In this document: in pieces, positions 1 through 11,560 of the stretch
Numbering within the stretch: position 1 is the stretch's first letter
How the letters are laid out: each line of letters starts with the position of its first letter
The notes under the pieces: model-generated
Database searches by the model: none
What the model was told of the DNA's origin: nothing
Seen by the model: only the letters and a program-made list of their open reading frames with translations
Translations under genes and position numbers: made by a program
From: Zhengitettix transpicula
Lineage: Eukaryota; Arthropoda; Insecta; Orthoptera; Tetrigidae
DNA length: 64,000 nt
Assembly: GCA_037074705.1 (NCBI GenBank)
Contig: CM073591.1
Coordinates: 135,725,032 to 135,789,031 of the forward strand
Direction: 5' to 3'

Positions 1-55
1 CCATAAAGCATTTTCTTCTCTAAATCAGCTTACAAACCAACTTAAAAACTAAGGA

Positions 56-166
56 AGGACAGAGCAAGAGAGAAGGACAGAGAGAGAGACAGAAAGACAA
101 AGAGAGACTCAGATACAGAGAAAGACAGAGAGAGAGACATAGAGAGACAGAGAGAGAGAGAGACAT

Positions 167-205
<39 letters not shown>

Positions 206-268
206 GAAACAGAGAGAGAGAGAGAGAGAGACAGAGAGAGACACAGAGAGAGAGACATAGAGAGGCAG
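56..268. repeat. GA/GACA-rich purine microsatellite
   Basis: About 210 bp of almost pure purine on the + strand, built from irregular GAGA, GACAGA and GACATAGA units. The minus strand is correspondingly pyrimidine-rich and translates as an artefactual Leu/Ser/Cys-rich open frame. It is a low-complexity repeat with no coding signal. Confidence 0.9.
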
Positions 269-1661
269 AGACTTCCTGCTCGCCACCGGTAATCTCAGCG
301 CTTTTACAAGCAGGAAGTTGGAATAGGAACTAATGGAATACATTGCATGGTATAATTCGCCATGTTAATATATTTACTTTTATTAATTCTTCGTACTACT
401 TAATGATTATGGAGTCCACTATATATTCGTTACTAGTAAAAATGTCTCTATGTAAGTCTCCGAACTAATAATTGGGTTTAAATATATATACTACAGATAC
501 GTCTGCTAATAATAAAGGTAAAAATAGTGCATACCAACAAAAACAACAAGAATTCAATCTGTTATATTTTATTCACACTTTAATATCATCAAACACATTT
601 GAAGACTCGACGCTTTTACAATTTTATATTGCTGGAAAAATCATTCGTCATATATCCCAACTCAGTACTGGACTCAAATATATTTAGACCTAAACTAAAA
701 ATTCTGTTAAATATTTCAACGTTTTCTTAGACGTTTTAGCCAATAATTTAGTTAACGAAACGAATTATTCTGTTTTTGAAAACATACAGGAAACATAATT
801 ATACTTTATATATGTTTTATTATGATTTTAAAGTGATTCCACAAAAATTATTTTTCATGTTCAGCTCGTGACCTGGTGACATTCTTTTTCTGGTGGACAG
901 AGTATAATAATGGCGACAATTTTCAGGTTCCCTTCTCAAAGCAAAGAGAGGCTTTTAGTGCCCAGAGGCAAAGATGCATTACGCACATTAAAAAGATTAA
1001 AGAGTTCGTAATGTCACCCACACGCCAACCAGATGCCGAATGTAAGTATTCGTTAGTAATTGTAACTAAAATTCTGATATTTATAGTGATTATATTTTGT
1101 ATGAATTCGCAATTTAAAGTTGACTATTAAAAGAAACAAATCAAATTTTTATTATTTTTTCGCACATAATTTTAAATTGTAGAAAATGCATTTATTATAC
1201 CAATATTATCATTATTTATTTTTAAAACGTACAAAACAAATAATATGTAACGTCAGTCTCACAGAAAACCTCAGAAAATTGCTAACGAGTATTACAAATA
1301 GCGTAAAAATTTTGATAAAATTTTGTTGACAACAAAATAACATACATTTTGATGTACGTTTTGTCAATATTAATACGTAAATAAATTTGAAAAAATACGA
1401 AGTAGAAGATTCTAAGAAAATGATAAGGAATACAGACGATACAATCCCAATGAAGTGACAAAATAAGGTAGTAAAATCTAATTGGATTTTTCTTACTCCA
1501 AATTAATGTTAAGCGTTTCTGAAATAAATCATTTCCTCTAAAAATTGTCATCACTAATAAAAGTTTCTGCAAACTTCAGACTATGATTTATATTAAACTG
1601 TGATTCGAAACGGAATTGTGTGTTTATCAACAGAAAGGTTTTGATTAAAAGCATGTTCTTT
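269..1661. other. AT-rich stretch, no gene recognised
   Basis: Short open frames occur (for example 472-687 and 876-1130 on +) but they are AT-driven and show no family motif. A slightly GC-richer patch at 860-1040 ends at a GTAAGT-like donor (near 1042), but no matching acceptor or protein-like frame is convincing. Confidence 0.6.
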
Positions 1662-1823
1662 AATATATTGTTCTCGGAGTTCAACCGGGTTTTGCATAAT
1701 TATATTAGAACGCAACGTTTCGACGACTAAAAGCTCTTCTTGGCGAAGATGACGACAGTCGTCGAAACGTTGCGTTCTAATATAATTATGCAAAACCCGG
1801 TTGAACTCCGAGAACAATATATT
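1662..1823. repeat. Perfect 67-bp inverted repeat with hammerhead-like core
   Basis: The arms 1662-1728 and 1757-1823 are exact reverse complements as read by eye, separated by a 28-bp loop. Reading rightward, the loop and right arm contain GAAGA (1745-1749), a self-complementary GACGAC/GTCGTC segment and GAAAC (1764-1768). This is the order CUGANGA - stem II - GAAA of a hammerhead ribozyme, with one mismatch in the first box. In arthropods such motifs are typical of the terminal repeats of Penelope-like retroelements. That assignment is inference; no reverse transcriptase is adjacent. Confidence 0.6.
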
Positions 1824-1920
1824 GAACAAATACACCGGGAAAGGCTTGAATCTTTGAGCATGTTCTTTAATTCTGGATCTTAGTACACGTATAGTTCATC
1901 CACTTTGAGCAATTACTGCA

Positions 1921-2332
1921 ATCAACTTTACACCCTACATTATATATCTTTTCATTTACCTATATTGTCAATATTTTGTGGATTAATATACTACAATTTT
2001 GTTTCATTTTAAATATAATTTAAACTTAAGAGAAGAACGGACCACAAAGGTCATAAAAATTTTAAATAATCCAATATGAAAATCCCTACTTGAATTTATT
2101 TAAATAAAAAAATTCACGGGATTCAAATCAACTTTACACCTTACATTATATATCTTTTCATTTACCTATATTGTCAATATTTTGTGGATTAATATTCTAA
2201 AATTTTGTTTTATTTTAAATATAATTTAAACTTAAGAGAAGAACGGACCACAAAGGTCATAAAAATTTTAAATAATGCAATATGAAAATCCCTACTTGAA
2301 TTTATTTAAATAAAAAAATTCACGGGTTTCAA
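1921..2332. repeat. 206-bp tandem duplication (two units)
   Basis: Unit 1 starts at 1921 and unit 2 at 2127. They differ at only a few positions (for example CACCCTAC versus CACCTTAC), so the duplication is recent or has been homogenised. Both units are AT-rich and noncoding. Sequence after 2332 does not continue into a third unit. Confidence 0.9.
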
Positions 2333-3914
2333 ATCGGGTTAAATATTTATAATACACAAGCCTTTCATGGCGGGCCATGTCATCGTGTTCGGGTGAGTGG
2401 TAGTTGTGTTGGTTAAAAGCTATTTGCGGTTACATATTTCAACGGCATTTACAATTTCAGTATTTTGTTCTCCGCTTTTGTTTATTTCACTTTATAGATG
2501 GAATTAATTCATTTACAGCACCCACACATTTAAAATAAATTACAATTTTATATAATTTATCCGATTTAATAATTTGTTTAAACTTCTTTCTCACAATTAA
2601 CCACTATTTCCTTAACGACGATGGTTGAGCACACCATTTAAACATTCAGGTATTAATGATATATACATAATTGACCAACAATTTTTTATTCTCAATTTAC
2701 ATCGTTATCTTGTAAGCTTTTATTTTGTTACTGATGTTCTTCTTCCCAATTTTTATCATTTGCAATTTGCTAACGAGAAAATTAATTAAATTTTAAACTA
2801 CATACAAATTATTACGATAACAGAACGAAACACATTTAAATCGTTCTTTTAAATATACATTTATTTAACTTTCTAATATTAATAACTAATAACCTTAGAT
2901 AAAATAAAATATTATAAGCCTTCATTGACCAGTCCTCAATTCGTCTGGAAAATTAATTAAGCAAAAGTAGAGAACGACACAGTAGAAGGCAAATGTCTTA
3001 CATTTTATGTGGTTTTAATTATCTATTGCCACAAAACTTCAAAAATATTTTAATTAAATAATTTTAGATGATTTAAAGTTGAAAACAATTAAATATTGTC
3101 TATTCTAGTAAATATTAGAAATTAGTAAGTTGGTAATTATTATATTTAAAAAATTTATATTCATATTAATATAAAAAAATTTCTGTAGAGGTGTAAGCTA
3201 CTAAAATATATTTTCAAACTTACGTTGACATTCTTAAAGCAGATCTTCCTTTGTTATGTGGAACTTGTCAAGCACAGATTTTATGTCATGTTGAAAAGAA
3301 ATATTGTGAACGATGAGCCGTCTCTTTTGTAAGTAATAAAATAATATTTTCTATATTATTTTATAAGATTGTCTTTTCAGTAAAATTTTTCTAATTTTAT
3401 TTTTGATGTGAAGCTACCGTGCATTTTAATTACTAAATGGAACAACGCACTGAAGAAGAAAAATGGACAAACGCAAATATTTAGTGAGACAGGAAAGTTT
3501 TCTAAAATGTCAAACACATTTCTACCTCTTGTAGAGAAAAAAAACAACATAAAGCGTACTTGCGATATGACTGTTGTTGGCCTGGTGAGCAAAGGACATG
3601 CCCTCTAGACATATACAGAATACGAATAAAAATAAGACACAGGAACTTACAAAAACAGTGTGACATGATATAAAAATATGAATTCATGTCAAAAATACAA
3701 TCTTTGGAATTGAATAGGCGCTAACATGTCAATATATGGAATGTGAAAGAAAATTTGTCATTAATTATATTATTTCTTCTTTTAAATTTTTAACATTCAC
3801 TAGTTCGTGGATTTCATTTTCTCTCTGTGAGCTGGTTTTATGTTTTCCGAACTTTAAGAAATACTTTATTATATGCTGCATTGAACCTAGCACTGATTGC
3901 GATTTGACGTTTTT

Positions 3915-3917
<3 letters not shown>
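2333..3917. other. AT-rich stretch, nothing recognised
   Basis: No protein family, RNA gene or terminal repeat was seen. Overlapping short frames at 3377-3687 lie on both strands and look like chance. A GC-richer patch at 3585-3660 has no clear splice context. Confidence 0.55.

Positions 3918-3962
<45 letters not shown>
3918..3962. repeat. (TA)n microsatellite
   Basis: A pure TA run of about 45 bp directly abuts the truncated 5' side of the family S copy that follows. The Tyr/Ile-repeat open frames around it on both strands are microsatellite artefacts. Confidence 0.95.
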
Positions 3963-3966
<4 letters not shown>

Positions 3967-3967
3967 A

Positions 3968-4263
3968 GATGAAGGTGGGTTATGCTGCGTCCCCACAACA
4001 AACTCCTCTCTCGCTACCGGAAGTGCGTGGGACAAGTACCCAATGCCCGACCTACCTGATGCAGGTTTTTCTAGGGTTTTCTCTGCATTACTTTTAGGCG
4101 AATGCCGTGTAGGATCCTTGAAATATATCCCGGGGGACCTAGGTAACCCTTGGCTAGCTTCCTCTACCCTACAGCATCCCCCCTTTCAAATCCATTCCTA
4201 TGCTATTAAAGGGGAGTTGCCCAACGTGGATTACCCTCATGTAGCCTGTTGCCCTAAAAAAAA
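3968..4263 (+). mobile_element. Family S retroposon, 5'-truncated copy
   Basis: This matches the 3' ~300 bp of family S (reference copy 54274-54819). It begins at the GCTGCGTCCCCACA box and runs through the GGATCCTT and CTATTAAAGGGGAG boxes to the GTAGCCTGTTGCCCT end. A short A run (4255-4263) follows, as in the other copies. The 5' half is missing at the TA microsatellite junction. The frames open across it on both strands are not conserved proteins. Confidence 0.85.
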
Positions 4264-4341
4264 GTTTGGAATGGCCACTCGTAAACCTTAAAATGTCGAA
4301 TTATATATTATTTAATTTTAACATTTTAATCATCCAAAAAA

Positions 4342-4787
4342 CTCTCCAGAAGGCTAACTTTAGGGATGCTTTCCCCTCTCTCTGGTTTTTTTAACTACGG
4401 TTCCCAGAAGCCGAGACACCTCCGCATATTTTGAAAGGTGTATGTTCCGGGTTCGCATAACTAGGGCATACGGTAAGAGTTGTTCGCTTCTCCAAAAGCC
4501 TAACCTGGCCGAGGCACGGAAAAGGGAATGCTGCGTCCCCACAGCAAACCCCCATTTTCCTGCCATCGTAATGACGTGAGACAAATACCTACTTCCCGAC
4601 CTACCTGATACAAGTTTTCTAGGTTTTTTTCCTGCGTCACTTTTAGGCAAATTCCGGGTAGGATCCTTAAACTACAGCCCTGTGGCCCTAGTTAACCACT
4701 TCGCTACCCTTCCGAATCCACCCTTTTAAATCCCTTTGCATGCTATTAAAGGGGATTACCCTCACGTAGGCAGATACTCTAAAAAAA
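4342..4787 (+). mobile_element. Family S retroposon, diverged near-full copy
   Basis: The order of conserved boxes is the same as in the reference copy: a degenerate CTACCTTTGGGGATGC region, CCGAGGCACCTC-like box, GGGCATACGGTAAGAG, GCTGCGTCCCCACAGCAAA, GGATCCTTAAA, CTATTAAAGGGG, then an A run at 4781-4787. Many substitutions and a small deletion before the tail make it one of the older copies. It lies ~80 bp downstream of another copy in the same orientation. Confidence 0.8.
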
Positions 4788-4874
4788 TATATTGGTGTTT
4801 TCCTAATGCAAAATATTATGATATTCACTGTAATTAGTTAGTTTCTCACAATCTACATATCACATTTAAAATAA

Positions 4875-4894
4875 TTATATATATATATAAATAA

Positions 4895-4951
<57 letters not shown>
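4875..4951. repeat. (AT)n microsatellite, interrupted
   Basis: A short TA run is followed by ATAA units and then ~52 bp of pure AT (4899-4951). Confidence 0.9.
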
Positions 4952-4953
<2 letters not shown>

Positions 4954-5039
4954 AATAATTAGTTTAGAAGTACATAAATTTTGTTCTTATTTCATCAGAT
5001 TTCTTTACCAACTCAGACTGGGGATTCTTGAGTGCTTTG

Positions 5040-5042
<3 letters not shown>

Positions 5043-5074
<32 letters not shown>
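5043..5074. repeat. (TA)n microsatellite
   Basis: About 32 bp of pure TA. Confidence 0.9.
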
Positions 5075-5081
<7 letters not shown>

Positions 5082-5094
5082 AATAATAAAATTA

Positions 5095-5560
5095 TGGATA
5101 AGCGGCTCTTAGAGAAGGGGAGGACTATAATTGGACGTTTAGCGGCTCTTAGAGCTAATGGTTTTGACAGACATCGGGACTAAACCCTAAAGGCATAATT
5201 ACAGAAGTTTTGTGGACACACAATTATATTAAAAGGAAATGTTTATTTTAATTGTATTGAGGGGCTCTCGGAGCGTAAGAAAGCCAACAGTTGGTGTTTT
5301 TTTGGCGAACGTGGAAACTCAAAAACTGTGAAAAAAATGAATATTCTGGAGAGGGGGAAGTGCATAGAAAAGGCAATTTGATGTCAGAGAGCAAGAGAGG
5401 AGGACGTGGATGAAAGTTAGTGTGTGGTCAGAGTTGGGAGGAGATGAACGTAGGAGTTGAAATGTAGACCGCAAAGGAGGAGGACGTGGAGGCGGTGATA
5501 AATATTCGGTCAAAATGAATGGTGGCCGTGCCTAAAAATAAAATAAACATTTTAGTCCAT
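5095..5560. other. GC-richer noncoding patch with short direct repeats
   Basis: The 14-mer AGCGGCTCTTAGAG occurs at 5101-5114 and 5141-5154, with a relative (GGGGCTCTCGGAGCG) near 5260-5275. A GAGG-rich purine stretch follows (5340-5500). No protein or RNA family was recognised. It may be an old repeat fragment. Confidence 0.4.
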
Positions 5561-6017
5561 GCAAGCTGTCAGGAGTCGGGATATCAAAAAGGATAAACTG
5601 AACGTGTCTGTGAAGCGTGTGTAAAAGTCTGTGCACAGAAGGGCATTGTAGAGTAAAGTTCATTCCTGAAAAACCCAAATAAAATTGTAAGTAGACATTC
5701 AGTAATAAATTCTTTAAATTGTTAAATAAGAGTAATCAGTCACATTTCGTTTTCATTTTATTTAATTGCATTGTTTAAACTGTAAATTTTAGTTTTCCGT
5801 TTCCTTATCAACCCAGTAAAGACCTTGGGGTACAGAGTCTGATTTATAAAATGTTACTGGATTATTAGTTTAATTTAATTGTTGAGGTAAAAGGATATAA
5901 AAAATATACAGAGATTTTCATTAGTTGTATTCTAGATTAATAAAATTGTTTTGTTTAATAAAATTTAATAACTTGTTTAATCTAAAATCCTATAACAATA
6001 ATTATCGACAAGTTGGG

Positions 6018-6020
<3 letters not shown>

Positions 6021-6056
<36 letters not shown>
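6021..6056. repeat. (TA)n microsatellite
   Basis: About 36 bp of alternating TA. Confidence 0.9.
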
Positions 6057-6059
<3 letters not shown>

Positions 6060-8187
6060 ATTGATCAAAAACTTATCATTTACTTTTTGGGTGTTTTAAT
6101 TTAAAAACATTATTGCTACGAGAGTCTCCACATAGCTTTTCTATGCAAAGTCTTTACTAAACTAGAAATTAAAATAATAAATATTATTCATTAGTATTAC
6201 TAACTTACTACGACTTGGGCGAAAAGATATTTTAATCAAAAATTGTTCTTCGTGGTATCTATTAAAGCCTACAGAAACTATTATAAATTTTGACTCGAAT
6301 CCCGGTTGTTACATTGAAAGACGTGTATCACAACGTTGTTAAATGATAGTCAAGTCATATGGAACAACTTATAAATCTTTGGTAATTATTAGCTATTTCA
6401 TTTTTACAATCAGTATAGCTGTATAGCGTTTTTAATAACAACATATACACGATTGTAATTAATAGTTTGAACGCTTCCATAAAATTGGTACAATCTAAAC
6501 TCATATAGAGACAGATTGAGATGAGTAAAACTAAATTGACCCTTTAGAGCATGATTTTTTTAACTTTTTTAAACTAAATGTTTTAAGATGTATTTTTGTG
6601 AATACTTTTAAGGAAAAAATTAACAAAAAATACATAACGAGACTAAAGCCAAATTGATTCATGATGTTTCACATATTTAATATAAATATAATTAGGTCTG
6701 ACTTGTTAACAATTCACATTAATTGGATAATTACTATTTTAGCGCAATTATAATATTGTATTTCTTGAAAATAACGATAAAATACAGAAAATAAATTTTA
6801 GAAATATGATCGGTGAATAGAAAAATCTGGTTTAAAGGATAATCTCACATATAGCTATGTGTTAACATGTGCACGGGTGTCAAAATTTCTCAATTTCTTA
6901 CGTGCATGTGGTTTCACATCTGCATCACAAATTATCTCTCTTAGAAACCAACAGACGCCTCTGGGGGTGACACTGAAAGTTATGTTGCATAATTTTATGC
7001 ACTAAATTGTTAATCATCTAAGAATTTAGTTGAATTGAATGCGATCAAACTGTAAATACTGAAAAACGTTTTCTGTCCGGCCTTCACGAATGAGCATTGT
7101 CTCTGGCTTCCCAACCACCCCAGCGATTTTAACATACGTCGAGAGCGATCGAAGTTAATAGAATTTCAGATGAAGGTTTCCTCTGCAGAACCACAAAACG
7201 TGGCTAGGAATAAATGTAATGTACATTTTTTACAATATGGACCCAATTAAAATATTGTTTCATTCACGCATAAAAATGTGTGCCTAAGATCTTTAATTTA
7301 TTATCTCACGAATATCGCTGCGTAACACAAATAAAAATGTTACAAATCTAGCCACATGTATCAAATACTGGAAGTTGATTAACCACAAAAGATTTTAAAA
7401 AAGTGGCGGAAATAAGTACGAGTATTCGTAAAATATCTGTAGCAAAAATAACGTCATGTACATTTAAACTTTTTGTTTATTTGCCTAATTCATAAATTAT
7501 AAATGCAGCCGCTGTCGGTTGGAGTCGTGATATGATTCAAGTTTTCTTAAATAAAGCACAGCCCACTGATTTTAATTTAATAGAAAATGGTTGTATTGGA
7601 AACTTTCGTAGTATGTAATATAAACAACTTACATATTCACTTTTTGTTGACATAAATTACAATTTTGTTTCTTCACACTAACTAAGAATTACCTGGTGTA
7701 TTTACAGTAAAGTTTAAAGAATAAGAAAATATATTTCCAAACTACCTTCAAGCAAGAACGATTCTAATCAATTAAACATTTGGTGGCTGTCAAAAAAGGA
7801 AAAAAATTCCCTCACTCCTCAGGAGTAATGCGATTTTATGTTGACTTACTAGCAAGTCTGAATCATTGACACGTCATGCTTTCCTCATTTATGTATTTTC
7901 CTCAGCAGTTCTGTATGATAGACACTAATGACAATGTTGTACAGTTGATGTCAGTTTTATAAATATGAAACTCTAAAATTTTAAGCGTATAACTAGGTGA
8001 GGTTTTCATCACGAATTATTAAAAGTATAGTCTTCATTTATTGTATATCTATAGAGTAAGAAAACACGCTTGTTCTTAAAATGTTTCTATAGTAGTAAAT
8101 TAATCTTACAATATGTAGAAGATATTGTTGTTATATTTTCAGAAGATAAAAACACACTGTCTCTCTGCAAGATTGAGTACGAAAACA
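6057..8187. other. AT-rich stretch, nothing recognised
   Basis: No convincing coding frame, RNA gene or terminal repeat on either strand. A slightly GC-richer patch at 6930-7200 contains no protein-like frame. Confidence 0.55.
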
Positions 8188-8738
8188 ATTTTTTTGGGGG
8201 TAACAGGCTACATGAGGGTAATCCACATGGTGGCAACTCCCCTTTAATAGCATAGGAAGGGATTTGAAAGGGGGGATGCGGAAGGGTAGAGGAAGGTAGC
8301 CAAGGGTTACTACGGCCCCCGTGCTATATTTTAAGGATCCTACCCGGCATTCGCCTAAAGAAATGCAGGGAAAACCCTAGAAAAACCTCCATCAGGTAGG
8401 CCGGGCATTGGGTACTTGTCCCACGCCCTTCCGATAGCGGCAGAGGAGTTTGCTGTGGGGACGCAGCATTCCCTTCTCCGTGCCTCGACTAGTTTAGGAG
8501 GCAGCTGGCCGACTATTCCAATGGGAATAGCGGACAACACTTACCGTATGCCCAAGGTCTGTGACCCCGGAACATACCCCTCTCAGAACAGGCCGTGGTG
8601 CCTCGGCTTGTGAGAACCTTAGTTCAAAAACGGAGAGGAAAAGGCATGCCCAAAGGTAGCCGCTTCGTATCTCTCCTACAAGGTTCTGCCTGCGAGAGAA
8701 CATCCATCGCAGGTACTGCCTGCGGGAGAATAGCCCTT
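8188..8738 (-). mobile_element. Family S retroposon, full-length copy
   Basis: On the + strand it starts with a T run (8189-8195) and TAACAGGCTACATGAGGG, the complement of the 3' end. It runs through all internal boxes and ends at the 5' stem-loop CCTGCGA...TCGCAGG (8688-8712). A second partial stem-like segment follows to ~8738. It belongs to the subtype with CCACATGGTGGC before the tail. Another shorter copy in the same orientation lies immediately downstream. Confidence 0.88.
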
Positions 8739-8750
8739 TTATTATTATTA

Positions 8751-8866
8751 TTTTTTTTTTAGGGAAACAGGCTACATGAGGGTGATCCACATTGGGCAAC
8801 TCCTCTTTAATAGCATAAGAAGGGATTTGAAAGGGGGGATGCGAAAGGGTAGAGGAAGGTAGCCAA
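8751..8866 (-). mobile_element. Family S 3'-end fragment (~116 bp)
   Basis: A T run (8751-8760) is followed by AGGGAAACAGGCTACATGAG, with identity continuing until GGTAGCCAA, where it stops abruptly. This truncation point recurs in other copies (17580 and 54130 regions). It belongs to the CCACATTGGGC subtype, unlike its neighbour at 8188-8738, so the two are separate insertions. Confidence 0.85.
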
Positions 8867-9139
8867 CATTTCGGAATAGTTATGTAATTTAATACCTTAT
8901 TCAACAGGTATTTTCTTCTTATTAGACACAAATTCAGTTTAGGACAGTAAAATGTGTAGTAAGACAACATTAGACAGTTAGTGATAGTAAGGAGGAATTT
9001 ATGCGACTATAACAAGACGATACAGATACTGAAAAGTAATTGGATGGATAACAGTCTGCCTTTACCGGATTTTTGGTCTTTTCAGGGAACGCTCCTTAGA
9101 ATTTCCGTTCTATCGCTGCTCCCATCCAATTACGACATC

Positions 9140-9435
9140 ATAAAACCTATACGTTGTTTGTTGAGTTTTCACGTAATAAAAGTCTATTTGTAAGCAGAGA
9201 TTTCCACGAACATGAACATAATACTAGAAATCATACGTTGCTTTCACTGAATGAAAATATAATTCATTGTTCAGTAATAAAGCTACATAATTCACTTTGT
9301 GTAAATATTAAGGACAGAATTAGCTTTAACTCATTTGTAAAGTATTGTCTAAGTATACTCATTCGGTATTACATGGTTGTAAACCTAACGCATATTAGTT
9401 TCCCCAATAAAGTACTGATTAGTATGTTAATTTGA
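9140..9435 (+). pseudogene. Non-LTR retrotransposon ORF2 C-terminal tail
   Basis: The frame at 9154-9435 reads EFSRNKSLFVSRDFHEHE, then NTRNHTLLSLNENIIHCSV and KLHNSL. This aligns motif for motif with the tail of the better preserved element at 46155-46451 (VKRNQSLFVTNGEFHEYNSR, NRATL, SLFEKSVHYSGMKLFNCLP). Such a tail follows the reverse transcriptase in jockey/CR1-like ORF2 proteins. The reverse transcriptase itself is absent, so this is a 5'-truncated remnant, the usual product of target-primed reverse transcription. Confidence 0.7.
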
Positions 9436-9739
9436 CATAATTCTTACGCACATTAGTTACTGAACAAATATTTTTTTAAATTTCAGGCACACCTTTGACA
9501 ACGGACGAAACCGCCAGTTGCAGACAAACCGAATTCTTCTACAGACGTCAAGAATTTTGAGAAATTGTGAAGTGTTGCTTGTTAATTTATATATTATAGA
9601 GCCGCATTCGTATAAATATCTGTTATTGTATATTCTATTTGACATATCGTATTGTGTGATTTAAGTATTAATATCCCAGTAACTATATACATCTTATCGC
9701 GCAAATGTACGTGTATTAGTTTTACAACTGGTTTATGTT
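9436..9739. other. No gene recognised
   Basis: AT-rich sequence. No poly(A) or target duplication was identified for the preceding retroelement tail. Confidence 0.5.
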
Positions 9740-9965
9740 GTCGCCATTAGTGAATAACCACCGTTTCGAATTCGAAAGTCCTCAAGAAAAGCTTATGTGC
9801 CCTAAAACCACAAAATTTAGCTTCTCTATCAGTTTTTCGATAATAGAAAAAGCACGAAGCATTCTATTGGAAATAATGTTCAAAAATAAATTGTAGAACT
9901 TAAAATTCTGTATCAATGGTTTATCTGAGTACGTAATTTGGTCGCAAGATGTGGTAAAATTAGTT
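9740..9965. repeat. Diverged direct repeat, copy 1
   Basis: It aligns in the same orientation with 10430-10665. Shared stretches include the CTCAAGAAAAG / CTCGAAAAAAG segment, an AAAAGCA(C/T)GAAGCATTCTATT-like segment and the AATGTTCA segment, in the same order. It is an old duplication, perhaps a transposon remnant, with no terminal structure seen. Confidence 0.6.
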
Positions 9966-10429
9966 CGTCATATTTTCGACATTTTACAACATTTTCGAAA
10001 TGAATGTAGTTTGTCAGTATTCTAGTGCTCCAAAATGGTCGGCAGTGCCCTTATTTTTCATGGAAAATAGATTTAGACAATTTAATTCTCTTTCCAACGC
10101 ATACCATGGTATTAAAAATTATTTGAGAATGGCCAAAAATACATCAATTTCGCTGGATGGTTGCAGTCAGACCGGCTGCGGTTATATTGCGGCCTTTAGG
10201 ATGAGAATATTCGTTTTGTCCTTAGTTACTCACCGTATATACATTAACTACGTATTGTCTTATTTTACTTTGATAATTCATCTGAATATTGCTCAATGAT
10301 ACTTGTATAAAAATTTAAGTTGAATAGCTTAATTCACAACCCATAAAATCACAGCAATTATCCTACAGCCTAGTAGCTTTAAACATCTAACCTCGCAAAA
10401 GGACGGGTATTTTTTTTTACTACTCATAT

Positions 10430-10665
10430 ATGTCGTGGTCACTAGTGGAAAACAAATTTTTCCAATTCAAAAGGCCTCGAAAAAAGTTTCTGTGGCACTT
10501 AAACCAAGACATTTTGTACCTCTTTTCAGTTGTTCGCTAATAGCAAAAGCATGAAGAATTCTATTGAAAACAATGTTCAGTAATATATCATAAAGCATCA
10601 AATACAGCATCGAATGGAATATCTGATTACTACATTTGTTTGAACGAAATAGTAGAAAACTTTCG
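10430..10665. repeat. Diverged direct repeat, copy 2
   Basis: Partner of 9740-9965, about 690 bp downstream in the same orientation. The frame between them (10000-10299) is AT-driven and shows no family motif. Confidence 0.6.
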
Positions 10666-11389
10666 TTAAATTAATATTAAAATTACAAGTCCCACGTTGG
10701 GCGCCAAATCACGTAATATTCAAAATAAACAAAGTAAAATAAAGACACCACATTAGAGAGTCGAATTATGTGGTATTCGAACTTTAAAATGGAAGAGATT
10801 TAACAGGATTTTTATCCTGAAATTAAACAAAATTATTTTAAAGAGATCACAAAAGATTTTTTAATTACAATTTCGATTTACAATCAATTTTGTACATTTA
10901 TTGTTTTTAACAAATGCCTCAGATTTAGTGAGAATCAAAACTTCAGGGCCATTTACAGGGCATCTAATAAAGATAGTGATTTGGAATTGTCACCGAAGTT
11001 ACAAAAGAAAAATGCGAATTTAATTAACAATAACAAAATTTTATAAACGATTCTAACAACAACAAAAACTAGAGAAATCTGACAATGCTAGAGAAATCTG
11101 GCAATAAATTAAATTTACAAAAGAAGTTTACAAAATCATGTTTCTACATACCATTTTTATTTAGAGCTACTCTGGTACCAGTTTGTGCACTCCACAGTTA
11201 TTTTATTTTTAAAGAAAAATATTTACCCGATTGCTAGTTCAGTTCAATACACAAAAATTTCAGCGCCTTCCAAACAACTGTTCATAAACTATACGTTGTC
11301 CTTTTTATTTTCACACAGATTTGCTGTATAAGTACGTTATGCAAAAATTTTGATATATTCAGCCTTTTTCATCTTAGACTTTGCTGAAG
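10666..11389. other. AT-rich stretch, nothing recognised
   Basis: No coding, RNA or repeat signature was recognised. Confidence 0.5.
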
Positions 11390-11399
11390 TCTTAATTAT

Positions 11400-11560
11400 T
11401 TTCGAGAATCCTCGGGTGGTCACCGAAACTATATTCACGCTGGTTACGACAAGACTGGTCAGACCCTCAAAACACTCTGCCGTGACCACTCCGGTCGGGC
11501 TTCCAAAAAACTCGCCATGACTATTCTGCTCAGGCTCCCAAAACACACTGGTCTTTTTCG
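11400..11560 (-). repeat. ~36-bp (12-codon) imperfect tandem repeat
   Basis: Read on the minus strand, at least three units of about 36 bp begin GTGTTTTGGGAG, GTTTTTTGGAAG and GTGTTTTGAGGG. Because the period is a multiple of three, the 112-codon frame at 11337-11675 stays open and gives 12-residue units (VFWEPEQNSHGE, FFGSPTGVVTAE, CFEGLTSLVVTS). The protein resembles no family known to me. A minisatellite with an accidental frame is more likely than a gene. Confidence 0.6.

Noticed and set aside
20..343. Leu/Ser/Cys-rich minus-strand ORF
   Set aside because: It is the translation of the GA/GACA microsatellite; there is no coding signal apart from the repeat.
3765..4291. Several overlapping ORFs with Tyr-Ile repeats around 3900-4000
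   Set aside because: They read through a TA microsatellite into a family S copy, on both strands and in several frames.
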